A DNA stretch of 7,614 bases from NCBI GenBank assembly GCA_002705605.1, contig PAJD01000012.1, positions 1-7,614 on the forward strand. The letters run 5' to 3'. The notes beneath the pieces were generated by a model that worked only from the letters and a program-made list of their open reading frames with translations, was not told the origin of the DNA and made no database searches. The position numbers and the translations under genes were made by a program. Source of the stretch: Fidelibacterota bacterium (GTDB taxonomy: Bacteria; Fidelibacterota; Marinisomatia; SCGC-AAA003-L08; D37C17). Positions within the stretch are counted from its first letter, which is position 1, and the number at the start of each line of letters is the position of its first letter. Positions 1 to 7,172 of the stretch are shown one piece after another.

Positions 1-505
1 CTGGAGCTTCTTCAGCTTTAGCTTCTTCTGCTGGAGCTTCTTCAGCTTTAGCTTCTTCAGCTTTAGCTTCTTCTGCTGGAGCTTCTTCTGCTTTAGCTTC
101 TTCTGCTGGAGCTTCTTCAGATTCCCCTTTCGCAGATAATTCTTTTTTCTTTATTTTCTTATCTTTTTTTAACTCAATTCTATTTTTTTCTCTTTCTTTC
201 CATTCTTCTAATAATTTTTCTATATCTTCATCTTTTAAACCTTGTTTAGATAAATGCCACTTATAGCTTAATCCATTTCTTCTAAACAAACCTTGAACAG
301 TCTCTGATGGCTTTGCACCTTCATTTAACCAATGCAAAACTCTTTCTTCATTAAGATTACATGAATTATTATCTTGGATAGGGTCATACCAACCTAAACG
401 CTCTATTTCCCTACCATCTCTTTTAAATCTTGAATCAATAGCAACGACTCTATAAAAAGGTCTTTTCTTACGTCCTAATTTTTTTAATCTTATTCTAACA
501 GCCAA
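1..505 (-). CDS. rpsP: 30S ribosomal protein S16 with long Ala/Glu repeat tail (3' end outside window)
   Basis: This encodes S16, a structural and assembly protein of the small ribosomal subunit that binds 16S rRNA. The N-terminus (MAVRIRLKKLGRKKRPFYR) and the following segments RVVAIDSRFKRDGREIERLGWYDP and LHWLNEGAKPSETVQGLFRR match the S16 family clearly through about residue 80. The start is a TTG at 503-505; no ATG gives the conserved AVRIRL start, and an AAGGAG lies six bases upstream. The usual S16 is roughly 80-90 residues, but here 168 codons are present without a stop. Residues about 90-128 are a charged, Lys/Glu-rich, probably helical linker. From residue 129 the protein becomes a pentapeptide repeat, (A/S)EEA(K/P), that continues off the window edge. 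Ala/Glu-rich S16 tails are known in Bacteroidota. The gene lies 33 bp downstream of ffh and is probably cotranscribed with it. The identity is secure; the tail's length and end cannot be seen. Confidence 0.95.
   Translation of the reverse strand, partial: MAVRIRLKKLGRKKRPFYRVVAIDSRFKRDGREIERLGWYDPIQDNNSCNLNEERVLHWLNEGAKPSETVQGLFRRNGLSYKWHLSKQGLKDEDIEKLLEEWKEREKNRIELKKDKKIKKKELSAKGESEEAPAEEAKAEEAPAEEAKAEEAKAEEAPAEEAKAEEAP
2..121 (-). repeat. 15-bp coding tandem repeat in the rpsP tail
   Basis: Eight consecutive 15-base units each encode (A/S)-E-E-A-(K/P), read on the minus strand as GCN GAA GAA GCT followed by AAA or CCA. Units ending in Lys and Pro mostly alternate, with one Lys-Lys doublet, giving 30-45 bp higher-order periods. 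Glu is always GAA and the fourth codon is always GCT. The only variation is in the first codon (TCT, GCA or GCT) and the last one. Such DNA uniformity suggests recent expansion by slippage or unequal recombination. The tract reaches the window edge, so its full copy number is unknown. Confidence 0.93.
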
Positions 506-511
506 ATTAAA

Positions 512-517
512 CTCCTT
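512..517 (-). promoter_or_regulatory. Shine-Dalgarno deciding the rpsP TTG start
   Basis: The minus strand reads AAGGAG here, followed by six bases and then TTG at 505-503. This near-perfect ribosome binding site at ideal spacing supports the non-ATG start, as does the conserved AVRIRL sequence right after it. Confidence 0.85.
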
Positions 518-538
518 ATTCTTTATTTTTATTTTATT

Positions 539-1858
539 TTATTTTATAAAAGGCAACTTAAACTTTGTTTTATTATTACTAAATTTTTTCATTAAAACTT
601 TCATTTGATTAAATTGTTTTAATAACTGATTTACATTTTGCATAGATGTACCTGAACCAATCGCAATTCTTTTTCTTCTCGAACCATTAATAATACTTGG
701 ATTCATTCTCTCTGCTTTCGTCATAGAATCAATTATAGCTTTTGTTCTTTTTAATTGTTTCTTTCCAGTATTTATGTTTGGCATTTTACTCATACCTGGC
801 ATCATTTTCATCATGCTACCTAAATTATCAAAACTACCCATTTGATCAATTTGATTTTTAAAATCATTTAAATCAAAAGTATTATTAGTCAATTTTGATT
901 GAATATCACCAATTGATTCTTCATTAAAAGATTTTGCTGCTTCTTCAACTAAGCCAACAATATCACTTAATCCTAAAATTCTTCTTGCTATTCTATCTGG
1001 ATTAAAAACTTCTATATCAGATATTTTTTCTCCAAATGTAATGAATTTTATAGGGATATCAGTAACATCTTTAATTGAAAGAGCAACTCCTCCACCAGTA
1101 TCAGAATCCATTTTTGTAATTATACAACCGGTAACTTTACATGATTCTGAAAAACTACTAGATGAATTAATTGCATCCTGACCAGTCATACCATCAGCCA
1201 CGTATATTACTTCAGATGGGTTTGATTTATCAATAATTTCATTAAGCTCTTTTATTAAATCATCATCAATATGTAAGCGTCCAGCTGTATCTAAAATTAA
1301 AGCATCATAGCTATTAGATTCTGCATATTTCTGCGCATTTTCTAATACTTTTAATGGATTTTTAGATTTCTTTTCAACGTAACAATCAATATTATTATCA
1401 TTTGATAAAATTTCTAATTGATCTACAGCTGCAGGCCTTTGCAAGTCCAATCCTACCAACAAAGCTTTCTTATTAAATTCCCTTTTCAAAAAACCAGCAA
1501 TTTTTACTGCTGTTGTAGTCTTACCTGAACCTTGTAATCCTGATAAAACCAAAACAGATTTTTCTTTACTATGTAAATTAATTTTAGAATTACTCGATTT
1601 TAAAAAATCAATAAGCTCATCTAAAACCAATTTCACAAATTGTTGACCAGGTGTAACTGAATCAAATACTTTACTGCCTAAAGATTTCTTTTTAACTCTT
1701 TCAATAAACCTACTTACAACTTTAAAGTTTACATCTGATTCAAGAAGAGCAATTCTAATCTCTCTTATCGCATCAGAAATATTACTTTCTGAAATCTTAC
1801 CCTGACCTTTTATAGTCTTAAAAATTTTTTTAAATCTATTTTGTAATTGACCAAACAT
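539..1858 (-). CDS. ffh: Signal recognition particle protein Ffh (SRP54 GTPase)
   Basis: Ffh binds SRP RNA and the signal sequences of nascent membrane proteins, then docks with FtsY to deliver ribosomes to the Sec translocon. The 439 residues are close to the usual size of about 450 and show all three domains. The helical N domain is about 1-95. The G domain is about 96-300, with P-loop GLQGSGKTT (107-115), DLQRPAAVDQL (138-148), DTAGR (190-194) and TKMD (248-251) followed by DTGGG, then FGEKISDIEVFNPDRIARRILG (about 275-296). The Met-rich M domain runs from about 320, with a finger-loop region rich in Met (341-359) and the RNA-binding signature SRRKRIAIGSGTS (393-405). The ATG at 1858 fits the family N-terminus (MFGQLQNRFK). 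No clear Shine-Dalgarno precedes it. It sits upstream of rpsP, a common bacterial arrangement. No motif is missing, so it should be functional. Confidence 0.98.
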   Translation of the reverse strand: MFGQLQNRFKKIFKTIKGQGKISESNISDAIREIRIALLESDVNFKVVSRFIERVKKKSLGSKVFDSVTPGQQFVKLVLDELIDFLKSSNSKINLHSKEKSVLVLSGLQGSGKTTTAVKIAGFLKREFNKKALLVGLDLQRPAAVDQLEILSNDNNIDCYVEKKSKNPLKVLENAQKYAESNSYDALILDTAGRLHIDDDLIKELNEIIDKSNPSEVIYVADGMTGQDAINSSSSFSESCKVTGCIITKMDSDTGGGVALSIKDVTDIPIKFITFGEKISDIEVFNPDRIARRILGLSDIVGLVEEAAKSFNEESIGDIQSKLTNNTFDLNDFKNQIDQMGSFDNLGSMMKMMPGMSKMPNINTGKKQLKRTKAIIDSMTKAERMNPSIINGSRRKRIAIGSGTSMQNVNQLLKQFNQMKVLMKKFSNNKTKFKLPFIK

Positions 1859-1891
1859 AATATTTAAAACTAATTAAAACAATTTAAGTAA

Positions 1892-1932
1892 AGCCTGCAA
1901 ATTTAGTATTAACTGTACCGTCTATGCAAGCT
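1892..1932 (-). promoter_or_regulatory. Predicted hairpin in ffh 5' leader
   Basis: On the minus strand the arm AGCTTGCA (1932-1925) can pair with TGCAGGCT (1899-1892) over eight positions, including one G-U wobble. The loop is 25 bases. It is one of the few GC-containing segments in an otherwise A/T-only gap. It lies about 33 bases before the ffh start and downstream of the predicted promoter, so it would be in the mRNA leader. No known riboswitch class is recognised, and the long loop makes its stability uncertain. Confidence 0.3.
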
Positions 1933-1984
1933 ATCTTTTTATATATATTTTTAAAAATTAAATGGATAAAGAATAAAAATGCAA

Positions 1985-1990
1985 ATTATA
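1985..1990 (-). promoter_or_regulatory. Predicted -10 element for ffh-rpsP
   Basis: A perfect TATAAT on the minus strand begins two bases after the SDR stop codon. It sits in a 14-base string (TTTAAGTATAATTT, 1983-1996) that recurs identically upstream of aconitase. No good -35 is seen. Transcription would start near 1978 and give a leader of about 120 bases. In DNA this AT-rich the hexamer alone is weak evidence; the shared context adds some weight. Confidence 0.4.
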
Positions 1991-1991
1991 C

Positions 1992-2696
1992 TTAAAAATC
2001 ACCTAAATTTCTCTTTATTAAAATTTCTTCAACTACACAATTATTTGGAGCATTAATAGAATGAATAATTGTTTGACACAAATCTTTAACATTCATCATG
2101 TCTTCTCTAATATCTTCTGCATTTTTATTATCCCAAAGAGGAGTATTAACCGCACCTGGAAAGGCGCTTATAACTTTTACATTATATTCTCTCAACTCTT
2201 CCCTCAGTGCAGAAGCAAAACCTCTCAAACCATATTTAGAAGCTACATATGCAGATGAATTTTTAAAAGGCTTAAGACCTGCACCAGAATTTATAAATAC
2301 AATTTTTCCTGATTTTTGTGATTTAAAATTTTCAATTAACAATTTAGTTATTAAAAAAGAACCTCTAAGATTAACATTAATAGTTTGATTCCAATCATTT
2401 ACTGTAGTATCTGATATATCTTTAAATATTGCAACACCAGCATTATTAATCAATAATTCAATATTATCTTTATTAGAAATTTTATTATGAATTTTTTTTA
2501 CTGATTCTTCATCAGATATATCAGCTGAAATAATTTCACAATCATTATTTTTATTATGAATAATTGCTTTTGTCTTGTTAAGATTCTCTATATTTCTTGA
2601 AATTAAATAAACAAAATAATCATTTGATAATTCTACAGATAACTCTTTTCCAATTCCTGTAGAAGCTCCTGTAATAATAGCAATTGGTTTAGTCAT
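1992..2696 (-). CDS. Short-chain dehydrogenase/reductase, substrate unknown
   Basis: This is a classical SDR, an NAD(P)-dependent oxidoreductase with a Rossmann fold. With the ATG at 2696 it has 234 residues, typical for the family. Visible motifs are the nucleotide-binding TGASTGIG (9-16), ADIS near 58-61, NNAG (84-87), the catalytic Asn in NVNLRG (N109), Ser in INSGAG (S137), and Tyr/Lys in YVASK (Y150, K154), then [10 protein letters not shown] (179-188). All catalytic residues are present. A TTG at 2708 would add four residues (MLKI). I prefer the ATG because it places [11 protein letters not shown] at the normal N-terminal position. The ATG overlaps the aconitase stop by eight bases (ATGACTAA), implying translational coupling. 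The protein is probably cytosolic, since no signal or membrane segment is seen. Substrate cannot be read from the sequence, and the link to aconitase may be only operonic convenience. Confidence 0.92.
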   Translation of the reverse strand: MTKPIAIITGASTGIGKELSVELSNDYFVYLISRNIENLNKTKAIIHNKNNDCEIISADISDEESVKKIHNKISNKDNIELLINNAGVAIFKDISDTTVNDWNQTINVNLRGSFLITKLLIENFKSQKSGKIVFINSGAGLKPFKNSSAYVASKYGLRGFASALREELREYNVKVISAFPGAVNTPLWDNKNAEDIREDMMNVKDLCQTIIHSINAPNNCVVEEILIKRNLGDF

Positions 2697-4944
2697 TATT
2701 TTCAGCAATTAAATTAAGAGCACTTCCAGCTTTAAACCATTTAATTTGGTTATAATTATAAGTATGATTTAATATAATTTTATCTTTACTACCATCGACA
2801 TGAATAACCTCACAATTTAAATTTTTGCCAGGTTGAAAATCTTTTAATCCTAATATGTTAAATTGATCATCTTCTAATATTTTATTATAATCATCTTTAT
2901 CATTAAAAGTTAAGGCTAAGATTCCTTGTTTTTTTAGATTTGTTTCATGAATTCTAGCAAATGATTTTACAATAACAGCTATAATTTTCATGTATCGAGG
3001 CTCCATAGCAGCATGTTCTCTAGATGAACCCTCTCCATAATTTTCATCACCAATAATAACACTAGAAATCTTATTATTTTTATAATGTCTTGCAACATTA
3101 GGAGTTTCATCATATTCATTTGTAATTTGATTTTTTACTAGATTAACTTTATTATTAAAAAAATTTGTTGCACCTAATAATAAATTGTTAGAAATATTAT
3201 CTAAATGTCCCCTGAACTTAAGCCATGGACCTGCCATAGAAATATGATCAGTAGTGCATTTTCCTTTTGCTTTTATAAGTAATTTTAAATCTAATAAATC
3301 TTTTCCATCCCATTTTTCAAATGGGTCTAGCAATTGAAGTCTATCAGAATGATTGCTTACTTCAATAATAATATTTTCTGATTTATCTGATGGAGATTGG
3401 TACCCCTGATCTTCGACCTGGAAACCATTAGGTGGAAGCTCAAAGCCTTTTGGAACAGTCAATTTTATTTCTTTACCTTCTTCATTTAATAACGTATCAG
3501 TAATTGGATTAAAGCCTAAATTTCCTGATAAAGCAATTGCCGTTACAAGTTCTGGAGAACCTACAAATGCATAAGTATTTGGATTTCCATCAGCTCTCTT
3601 AGCAAAATTTCTATTAAAAGAATGTACTATAGTATTTTTAGACTCTTTTTCTGCATCTTTTCTCTGCCACTGACCTATACAAGGTCCACAAGCATTTGCA
3701 AAAACTGTCCCACCTATCTGATTAAAAATTTCTATTAGGCCATCTTTTTCAATTGTATATCTAACTTGTTCTGAACCAGGTGTAATAGTATATTTTGATT
3801 TTACTTTTAATTTATTATCTATAGCCTGCTGAGCTATTGATGAAGCTCTCGATATATCTTCATATGAAGAATTTGTACATGAACCTATCAAACCAACCTC
3901 TACATCAATAGGCCAATCATTTTTTTTTGCTTCTGAAGCCATTTGACTTATTGGAGTAGCCTTATCTGGAGTAAAGGGACCATTTAAATAAGGTTCTAAT
4001 TCATTTAAATTAATTTCAATAACTTCATCAAAATATTTTTCAGGATTTTTATATACTTCATCATCTCCTGTTAAATGATGTCTAATATTATTAGCTAACT
4101 TAGCAACTTCTTTTCTTCCTGTAGCAATTAAATATCTTTCCATAGAATCATCATATCCAAAAGTTGATGTTGTAGCTCCAATCTCTGCACCCATATTACA
4201 AATTGTTCCTTTTCCTGTACATGAAATATTTTTAGCTCCTTCCCCAAAATATTCTACGATAGATCCAGTTCCACCCTTAACAGTTAAAATTCCTGCTAAC
4301 TTTAAAATAATATCTTTTGGAGAAGCCCAACCATTTAAAGACCCTACAAGTTTAACACCTATTAATTTAGGAAATTTCAATTCCCATGGCATTCCTACCA
4401 TAACATCAACAGCATCAGCACCACCTACACCAATTGCAATCATTCCTAAGCCTCCTGCATTAACAGTATGAGAATCTGTACCAATCATCATACCTCCAGG
4501 AAATGCATAGTTTTCTAAAACTACTTGGTGAATAATTCCAGCACCTGGCTTCCAAAAACCAATTCCATATTTTGACGAAACTGATGAAAGAAAATCATAT
4601 ACTTCTGAATTTACATCTAATGCAGTTGTTAAATCATCTTCTGAGTTAATTTTTGCTTGTATAAGATGATCAGCATGAACTGTAGTAGGAACAGCTACTT
4701 GATTTTTATTAGCCATCATAAATTGCAACAATGCCATTTGAGCAGTTGCATCCTGCATAGCAACTCTATCTGGATTAAACTCTACATAATCTTTTCCTCT
4801 TTTAAAATCTTCAATATCAAGAGAAGAATGTAAGTATAAAATTTTTTCTGATAAGGTTAAAGGTTTATTAATTTTAGTTCTAATATGCTTGATATTCGAA
4901 TCAATATTATTGTAAAATTTTTCAATTAGCTTTAAATCAAACAT
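2689..4944 (-). CDS. acn: Aconitate hydratase, mitochondrial type
   Basis: Aconitase interconverts citrate and isocitrate in the TCA cycle using a [4Fe-4S] cluster. The 751 residues closely match the length and sequence of the mitochondrial-type (ACO2-like) branch, rather than the longer bacterial AcnA/AcnB types. Diagnostic stretches include [17 protein letters not shown] (about 60-76), GTDSHT (155-160), [11 protein letters not shown] (172-182), [10 protein letters not shown] (223-232), [10 protein letters not shown] (354-363), [11 protein letters not shown] (416-426), [10 protein letters not shown] (560-569) and [15 protein letters not shown] (632-646). The cluster cysteines are C356, C419 and C422, and the catalytic Ser is S641 in the swivelling C-terminal domain. 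One local difference is VHADH (89-93), where animal mitochondrial enzymes have IHCDH; it is outside the cluster ligands. It is the first gene of its leftward unit, with AAAGGA five bases before the ATG, and it overlaps the SDR start. It is apparently intact and cytosolic. Confidence 0.98.
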   Translation of the reverse strand: MFDLKLIEKFYNNIDSNIKHIRTKINKPLTLSEKILYLHSSLDIEDFKRGKDYVEFNPDRVAMQDATAQMALLQFMMANKNQVAVPTTVHADHLIQAKINSEDDLTTALDVNSEVYDFLSSVSSKYGIGFWKPGAGIIHQVVLENYAFPGGMMIGTDSHTVNAGGLGMIAIGVGGADAVDVMVGMPWELKFPKLIGVKLVGSLNGWASPKDIILKLAGILTVKGGTGSIVEYFGEGAKNISCTGKGTICNMGAEIGATTSTFGYDDSMERYLIATGRKEVAKLANNIRHHLTGDDEVYKNPEKYFDEVIEINLNELEPYLNGPFTPDKATPISQMASEAKKNDWPIDVEVGLIGSCTNSSYEDISRASSIAQQAIDNKLKVKSKYTITPGSEQVRYTIEKDGLIEIFNQIGGTVFANACGPCIGQWQRKDAEKESKNTIVHSFNRNFAKRADGNPNTYAFVGSPELVTAIALSGNLGFNPITDTLLNEEGKEIKLTVPKGFELPPNGFQVEDQGYQSPSDKSENIIIEVSNHSDRLQLLDPFEKWDGKDLLDLKLLIKAKGKCTTDHISMAGPWLKFRGHLDNISNNLLLGATNFFNNKVNLVKNQITNEYDETPNVARHYKNNKISSVIIGDENYGEGSSREHAAMEPRYMKIIAVIVKSFARIHETNLKKQGILALTFNDKDDYNKILEDDQFNILGLKDFQPGKNLNCEVIHVDGSKDKIILNHTYNYNQIKWFKAGSALNLIAENND

Positions 4945-4949
4945 ACAAT

Positions 4950-4955
4950 TCCTTT
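4950..4955 (-). promoter_or_regulatory. Shine-Dalgarno of acn
   Basis: The minus strand reads AAAGGA, five bases before the acn ATG (4944-4942). With the rpsP site it shows that this organism does use Shine-Dalgarno sequences at some genes, although ffh and the PorU-like gene lack one. Confidence 0.75.
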
Positions 4956-4975
4956 ATAAAGATTATAGGGTTAAA

Positions 4976-4981
4976 ATTATA
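4976..4981 (-). promoter_or_regulatory. Predicted -10 element of acn
   Basis: A perfect TATAAT on the minus strand lies within TTTAAGTATAATTT (4974-4987), the same 14 bases found before ffh. Initiation near 4969 would give a leader of about 25 bases that includes the AAAGGA ribosome site. A second TATAAT at 4962-4967 is an alternative but would leave a very short leader. No convincing -35 is visible. Confidence 0.45.
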
Positions 4982-5018
4982 CTTAAATTTATTAATTTAT
5001 ATCTACAATTTCAATTAC

Positions 5019-5027
5019 TGATATAAT
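5019..5027 (+). promoter_or_regulatory. Extended -10 promoter abutting the porU-like start
   Basis: TGATATAAT is a perfect match to the extended -10 consensus TGnTATAAT. It ends only three bases before the ATG at 5031, so transcription would begin at or just inside the start codon, implying a leaderless or nearly leaderless mRNA. There is no Shine-Dalgarno upstream, which agrees with that. The TGA at 5019-5021 is also the in-frame stop that bounds the ORF. Confidence 0.45.
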
Positions 5028-5030
5028 ATT

Positions 5031-7172
5031 ATGATAAAATCAATATTTTACTTATTTATTTTAATAAATCTTTTATTTTCTTGGGAAAATAATGAGATTG
5101 AATATATAATTTATACTAGCAATTCATTATCTGAATCTGCTAATAATCTATCTAATCTTCATGAAAACTTAGTTGATGATAATTCTAAGCTTAAAACAAA
5201 AATCATCCTTAATGATACTCTTGGCAAAAGTTTTCATGATTATATAAATAATAATTTTGATTTTCAAAATGATAATATCAAATATTTAACTATCATCGGT
5301 GATGAAACTATTATTCCTCCTCTGTTTTATTTAGGCACTCCTTGTGATGATTGCATTAGCTCTGCAAATACTAATAATCCAAATCCACGATTAATAACAG
5401 GAAGAATTTTAGCAGAAAATGTTAATGAATCTAATTCAATAATTAACAATATAATTAACTACACTTTAAATCCCCATGAAGGTGATTGGAAAAGCAAAGC
5501 ATTACTGTTTTGCGATGACCAATTTAAAAATGGGGAAACAATAAGAAGAGAAAAGTGGCACACTCTCCATTCAAGTGTAATCTATAATAATTTAAAAGAT
5601 AATCTTAATATAAATTGTTTATTTGGTCCAAATTTTCAAAGACAACAATCAATTGATTGGTATACTCAGCCAAGCTTTAATAATGAACTAATACAAAATA
5701 TTAATAAAGGCTTTGCTATAATTAATTATATTGGACATGGAACAAGTGAATTTTTAGCAGATGAAAACATATTAACTTATTCTGATTTAAACTTAATATC
5801 TATTGAAAATAATAAACTTCCTATATGGATTGCAGGGACATGCTCATTCGGGAATTATTTAAATGAAAATTGTTTTGCTGAAAAACTATTAAAAAAAGGA
5901 GATTCAGCTATTGCTGTTATATCAACGACAGGAGGAATATCATACAGCTCTAATTTTTATTTTTTAAAGAAGTTTTTTATGGAAAATTTAAAAGAATCTT
6001 TAAATAATAATACAGCTGATAGAATAGGAGATTTATTTTACAACTCTAAAGAAAACTTATTTGAATCTTACACCTTACACCTATTTGGAGATCCAGCAAT
6101 GAAAATCCAAATAGCAAAAACATCAAATAATTTAACAGATAATATTCCTGAATCAATATTAATTGGTTCAGAAAATTTATTATCCATTAACAATTCAAAC
6201 TTAAGTACACTAAGAATTTCAAACAATGATGCTACCTCTATAATTAATTATGACTATAGTGGAGAGCACTACAATTCAAATGATTCATGCTTTAATGCTC
6301 AGAACAACTTATCATGCATAGATGAATTTATTTATAGCTATAATGGTGAGAACCTATTTGTAGGAGAATTTTATAACACAATTAATTATACTTTACCTCT
6401 AGATGCCTTAGAATATAATACAACAAATTTAAAAATACATAATGATCTCAATAATTCCATTCAATCAATAAACAATATAAATTTAGAATTTATAGATGGT
6501 GATTTATCAAATGATAATGTAGGTCCAGAAATTACTATTTCTCAAAATGGGAATCCATTAATAAACAATTCAACTATTTATCCTCCTTATAATATTATTA
6601 TCAATTTGGTAGATAATTTCCCAATAAATATTAGTGGTTTAAATTATCACGATATAAGAATTTGGATTGACAGTAATCAGAATGAAAGCATAATTTTAAA
6701 TGATTTATTTATACCGATTTCTAATACAGCTGGATATATTAATTATATCATAGATGAAAATTTATTATACCAAGATTTTCACACAATCAACATAGAGGCC
6801 TGGGATATTTTAAATAATTCATCAACAATATCATATGGAGTAAATGTATTTAATAATAAAAATAAAGATATCATATATAATGTTTATAATTTTCCAAACC
6901 CATTTAAAGAATCTACATATTTTACTTTCAGCTATGTGAATTCCAATCCAATAAATATAAATATTAATATATACGATTTAAATGGAGAAAAAATAAAAAC
7001 TATTTCTCAATATTTAGAAACAAGCAATAATCATTTTTATAAAGTACATTGGGATGGTCTAGATAATTATTCTAAAAAAATTTCTAATGGTATATATTTA
7101 TATGATTTAGAAATTTTAGAAAATAATATAAGCTTACATAAAAAAATATATAAAATTGCCAAATCAAAATGA
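5031..7172 (+). CDS. C25 (gingipain-family) cysteine peptidase, PorU-like type IX secretion protein
   Basis: PorU is the outer-membrane sortase that cleaves the C-terminal signal of type IX secretion cargo and attaches it to the surface. This 713-residue protein begins with a probable signal peptide (MIKSIFYLFILINLLFS). The C25 domain follows (about 22-360): YLTIIGDE, the catalytic His in YIGHG (H236), and the catalytic Cys in GTCSFGNY (C271), 35 residues apart. ISTTGGISYSSNFYF and LFGDPAMKI (351-359) resemble PorU. Next come Ig-like domains, with LFVGEFYNTINYTLP and VGPEITI (497-503). The final domain (about 615-713) contains YNFPNPF, IYDLNGEKI, WDGLDN and GIYLYDLEI, as in FlgD/T9SS C-terminal domains. 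Cys pairs C105/C108 and C420/C429 could form disulfides outside the cytoplasm. P. gingivalis PorU is about 1,160 residues, so the long N-terminal region is absent here. A stop at 5019-5021 rules out an upstream in-frame extension. It could instead be a secreted C25 protease paralogue. maf overlaps its end. Confidence 0.82.
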   Translation: MIKSIFYLFILINLLFSWENNEIEYIIYTSNSLSESANNLSNLHENLVDDNSKLKTKIILNDTLGKSFHDYINNNFDFQNDNIKYLTIIGDETIIPPLFYLGTPCDDCISSANTNNPNPRLITGRILAENVNESNSIINNIINYTLNPHEGDWKSKALLFCDDQFKNGETIRREKWHTLHSSVIYNNLKDNLNINCLFGPNFQRQQSIDWYTQPSFNNELIQNINKGFAIINYIGHGTSEFLADENILTYSDLNLISIENNKLPIWIAGTCSFGNYLNENCFAEKLLKKGDSAIAVISTTGGISYSSNFYFLKKFFMENLKESLNNNTADRIGDLFYNSKENLFESYTLHLFGDPAMKIQIAKTSNNLTDNIPESILIGSENLLSINNSNLSTLRISNNDATSIINYDYSGEHYNSNDSCFNAQNNLSCIDEFIYSYNGENLFVGEFYNTINYTLPLDALEYNTTNLKIHNDLNNSIQSINNINLEFIDGDLSNDNVGPEITISQNGNPLINNSTIYPPYNIIINLVDNFPINISGLNYHDIRIWIDSNQNESIILNDLFIPISNTAGYINYIIDENLLYQDFHTINIEAWDILNNSSTISYGVNVFNNKNKDIIYNVYNFPNPFKESTYFTFSYVNSNPINININIYDLNGEKIKTISQYLETSNNHFYKVHWDGLDNYSKKISNGIYLYDLEILENNISLHKKIYKIAKSK

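Larger units (their letters stand above)
1859..1991 (-). other. SDR-ffh intergenic region / ffh leader
   Basis: This 133-bp gap holds no open frame that I can support. Read on the minus strand it contains a TATAAT directly after the SDR stop, an AT-only palindrome (ATTTTTAAAAAT, 1947-1958), and an 8-bp inverted repeat with a long loop (1892-1932) before ffh. No GC-rich hairpin with a U-run is present, so there is no convincing intrinsic terminator for the aconitase-SDR unit. Readthrough into ffh is therefore possible. Confidence 0.6.
4945..5030. other. Divergent promoter region, acn / porU-like
   Basis: These 86 bp separate two divergently transcribed genes and must hold both promoters. The region is almost entirely A/T. 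It contains TATAAT hexamers for the leftward gene (at 4976-4981 and again at 4962-4967) and an extended -10 for the rightward gene (5019-5027). No operator-like inverted repeat was recognised. Confidence 0.7.

Noticed and set aside
1..121. Possible CRISPR or intergenic tandem array
   Set aside because: The units are 15 bp with no spacers, stay in frame with rpsP, and encode a continuous pentapeptide repeat.
1936..1958. Intrinsic terminator after the SDR gene
   Set aside because: The palindrome is entirely A/T with no GC stem, so it would not form a stable terminator hairpin. It may only reflect base composition.
2061..2388. Two overlapping rightward open frames (2061-2258 and 2098-2388)
   Set aside because: They lie wholly inside the SDR gene on the opposite strand. 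The SDR has all family motifs, while these translations show no recognisable domain or ribosome site.
2697..2708. Upstream TTG start for the SDR adding MLKI
   Set aside because: The ATG at 2696 gives the normal SDR N-terminus and a typical compact overlap. The extra residues match no family feature.
4962..4967. Second TATAAT as the main acn promoter
   Set aside because: Initiation from it would start about ten bases before the ATG and probably remove the AAAGGA ribosome site from the transcript, so the upstream copy is preferred.
4945..5030. Frameshifted or lost N-terminal part of the PorU-like gene
   Set aside because: The stretch is short, A/T-only promoter sequence between divergent genes. 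The ORF already begins with a plausible signal peptide, so the protein looks naturally short rather than broken.
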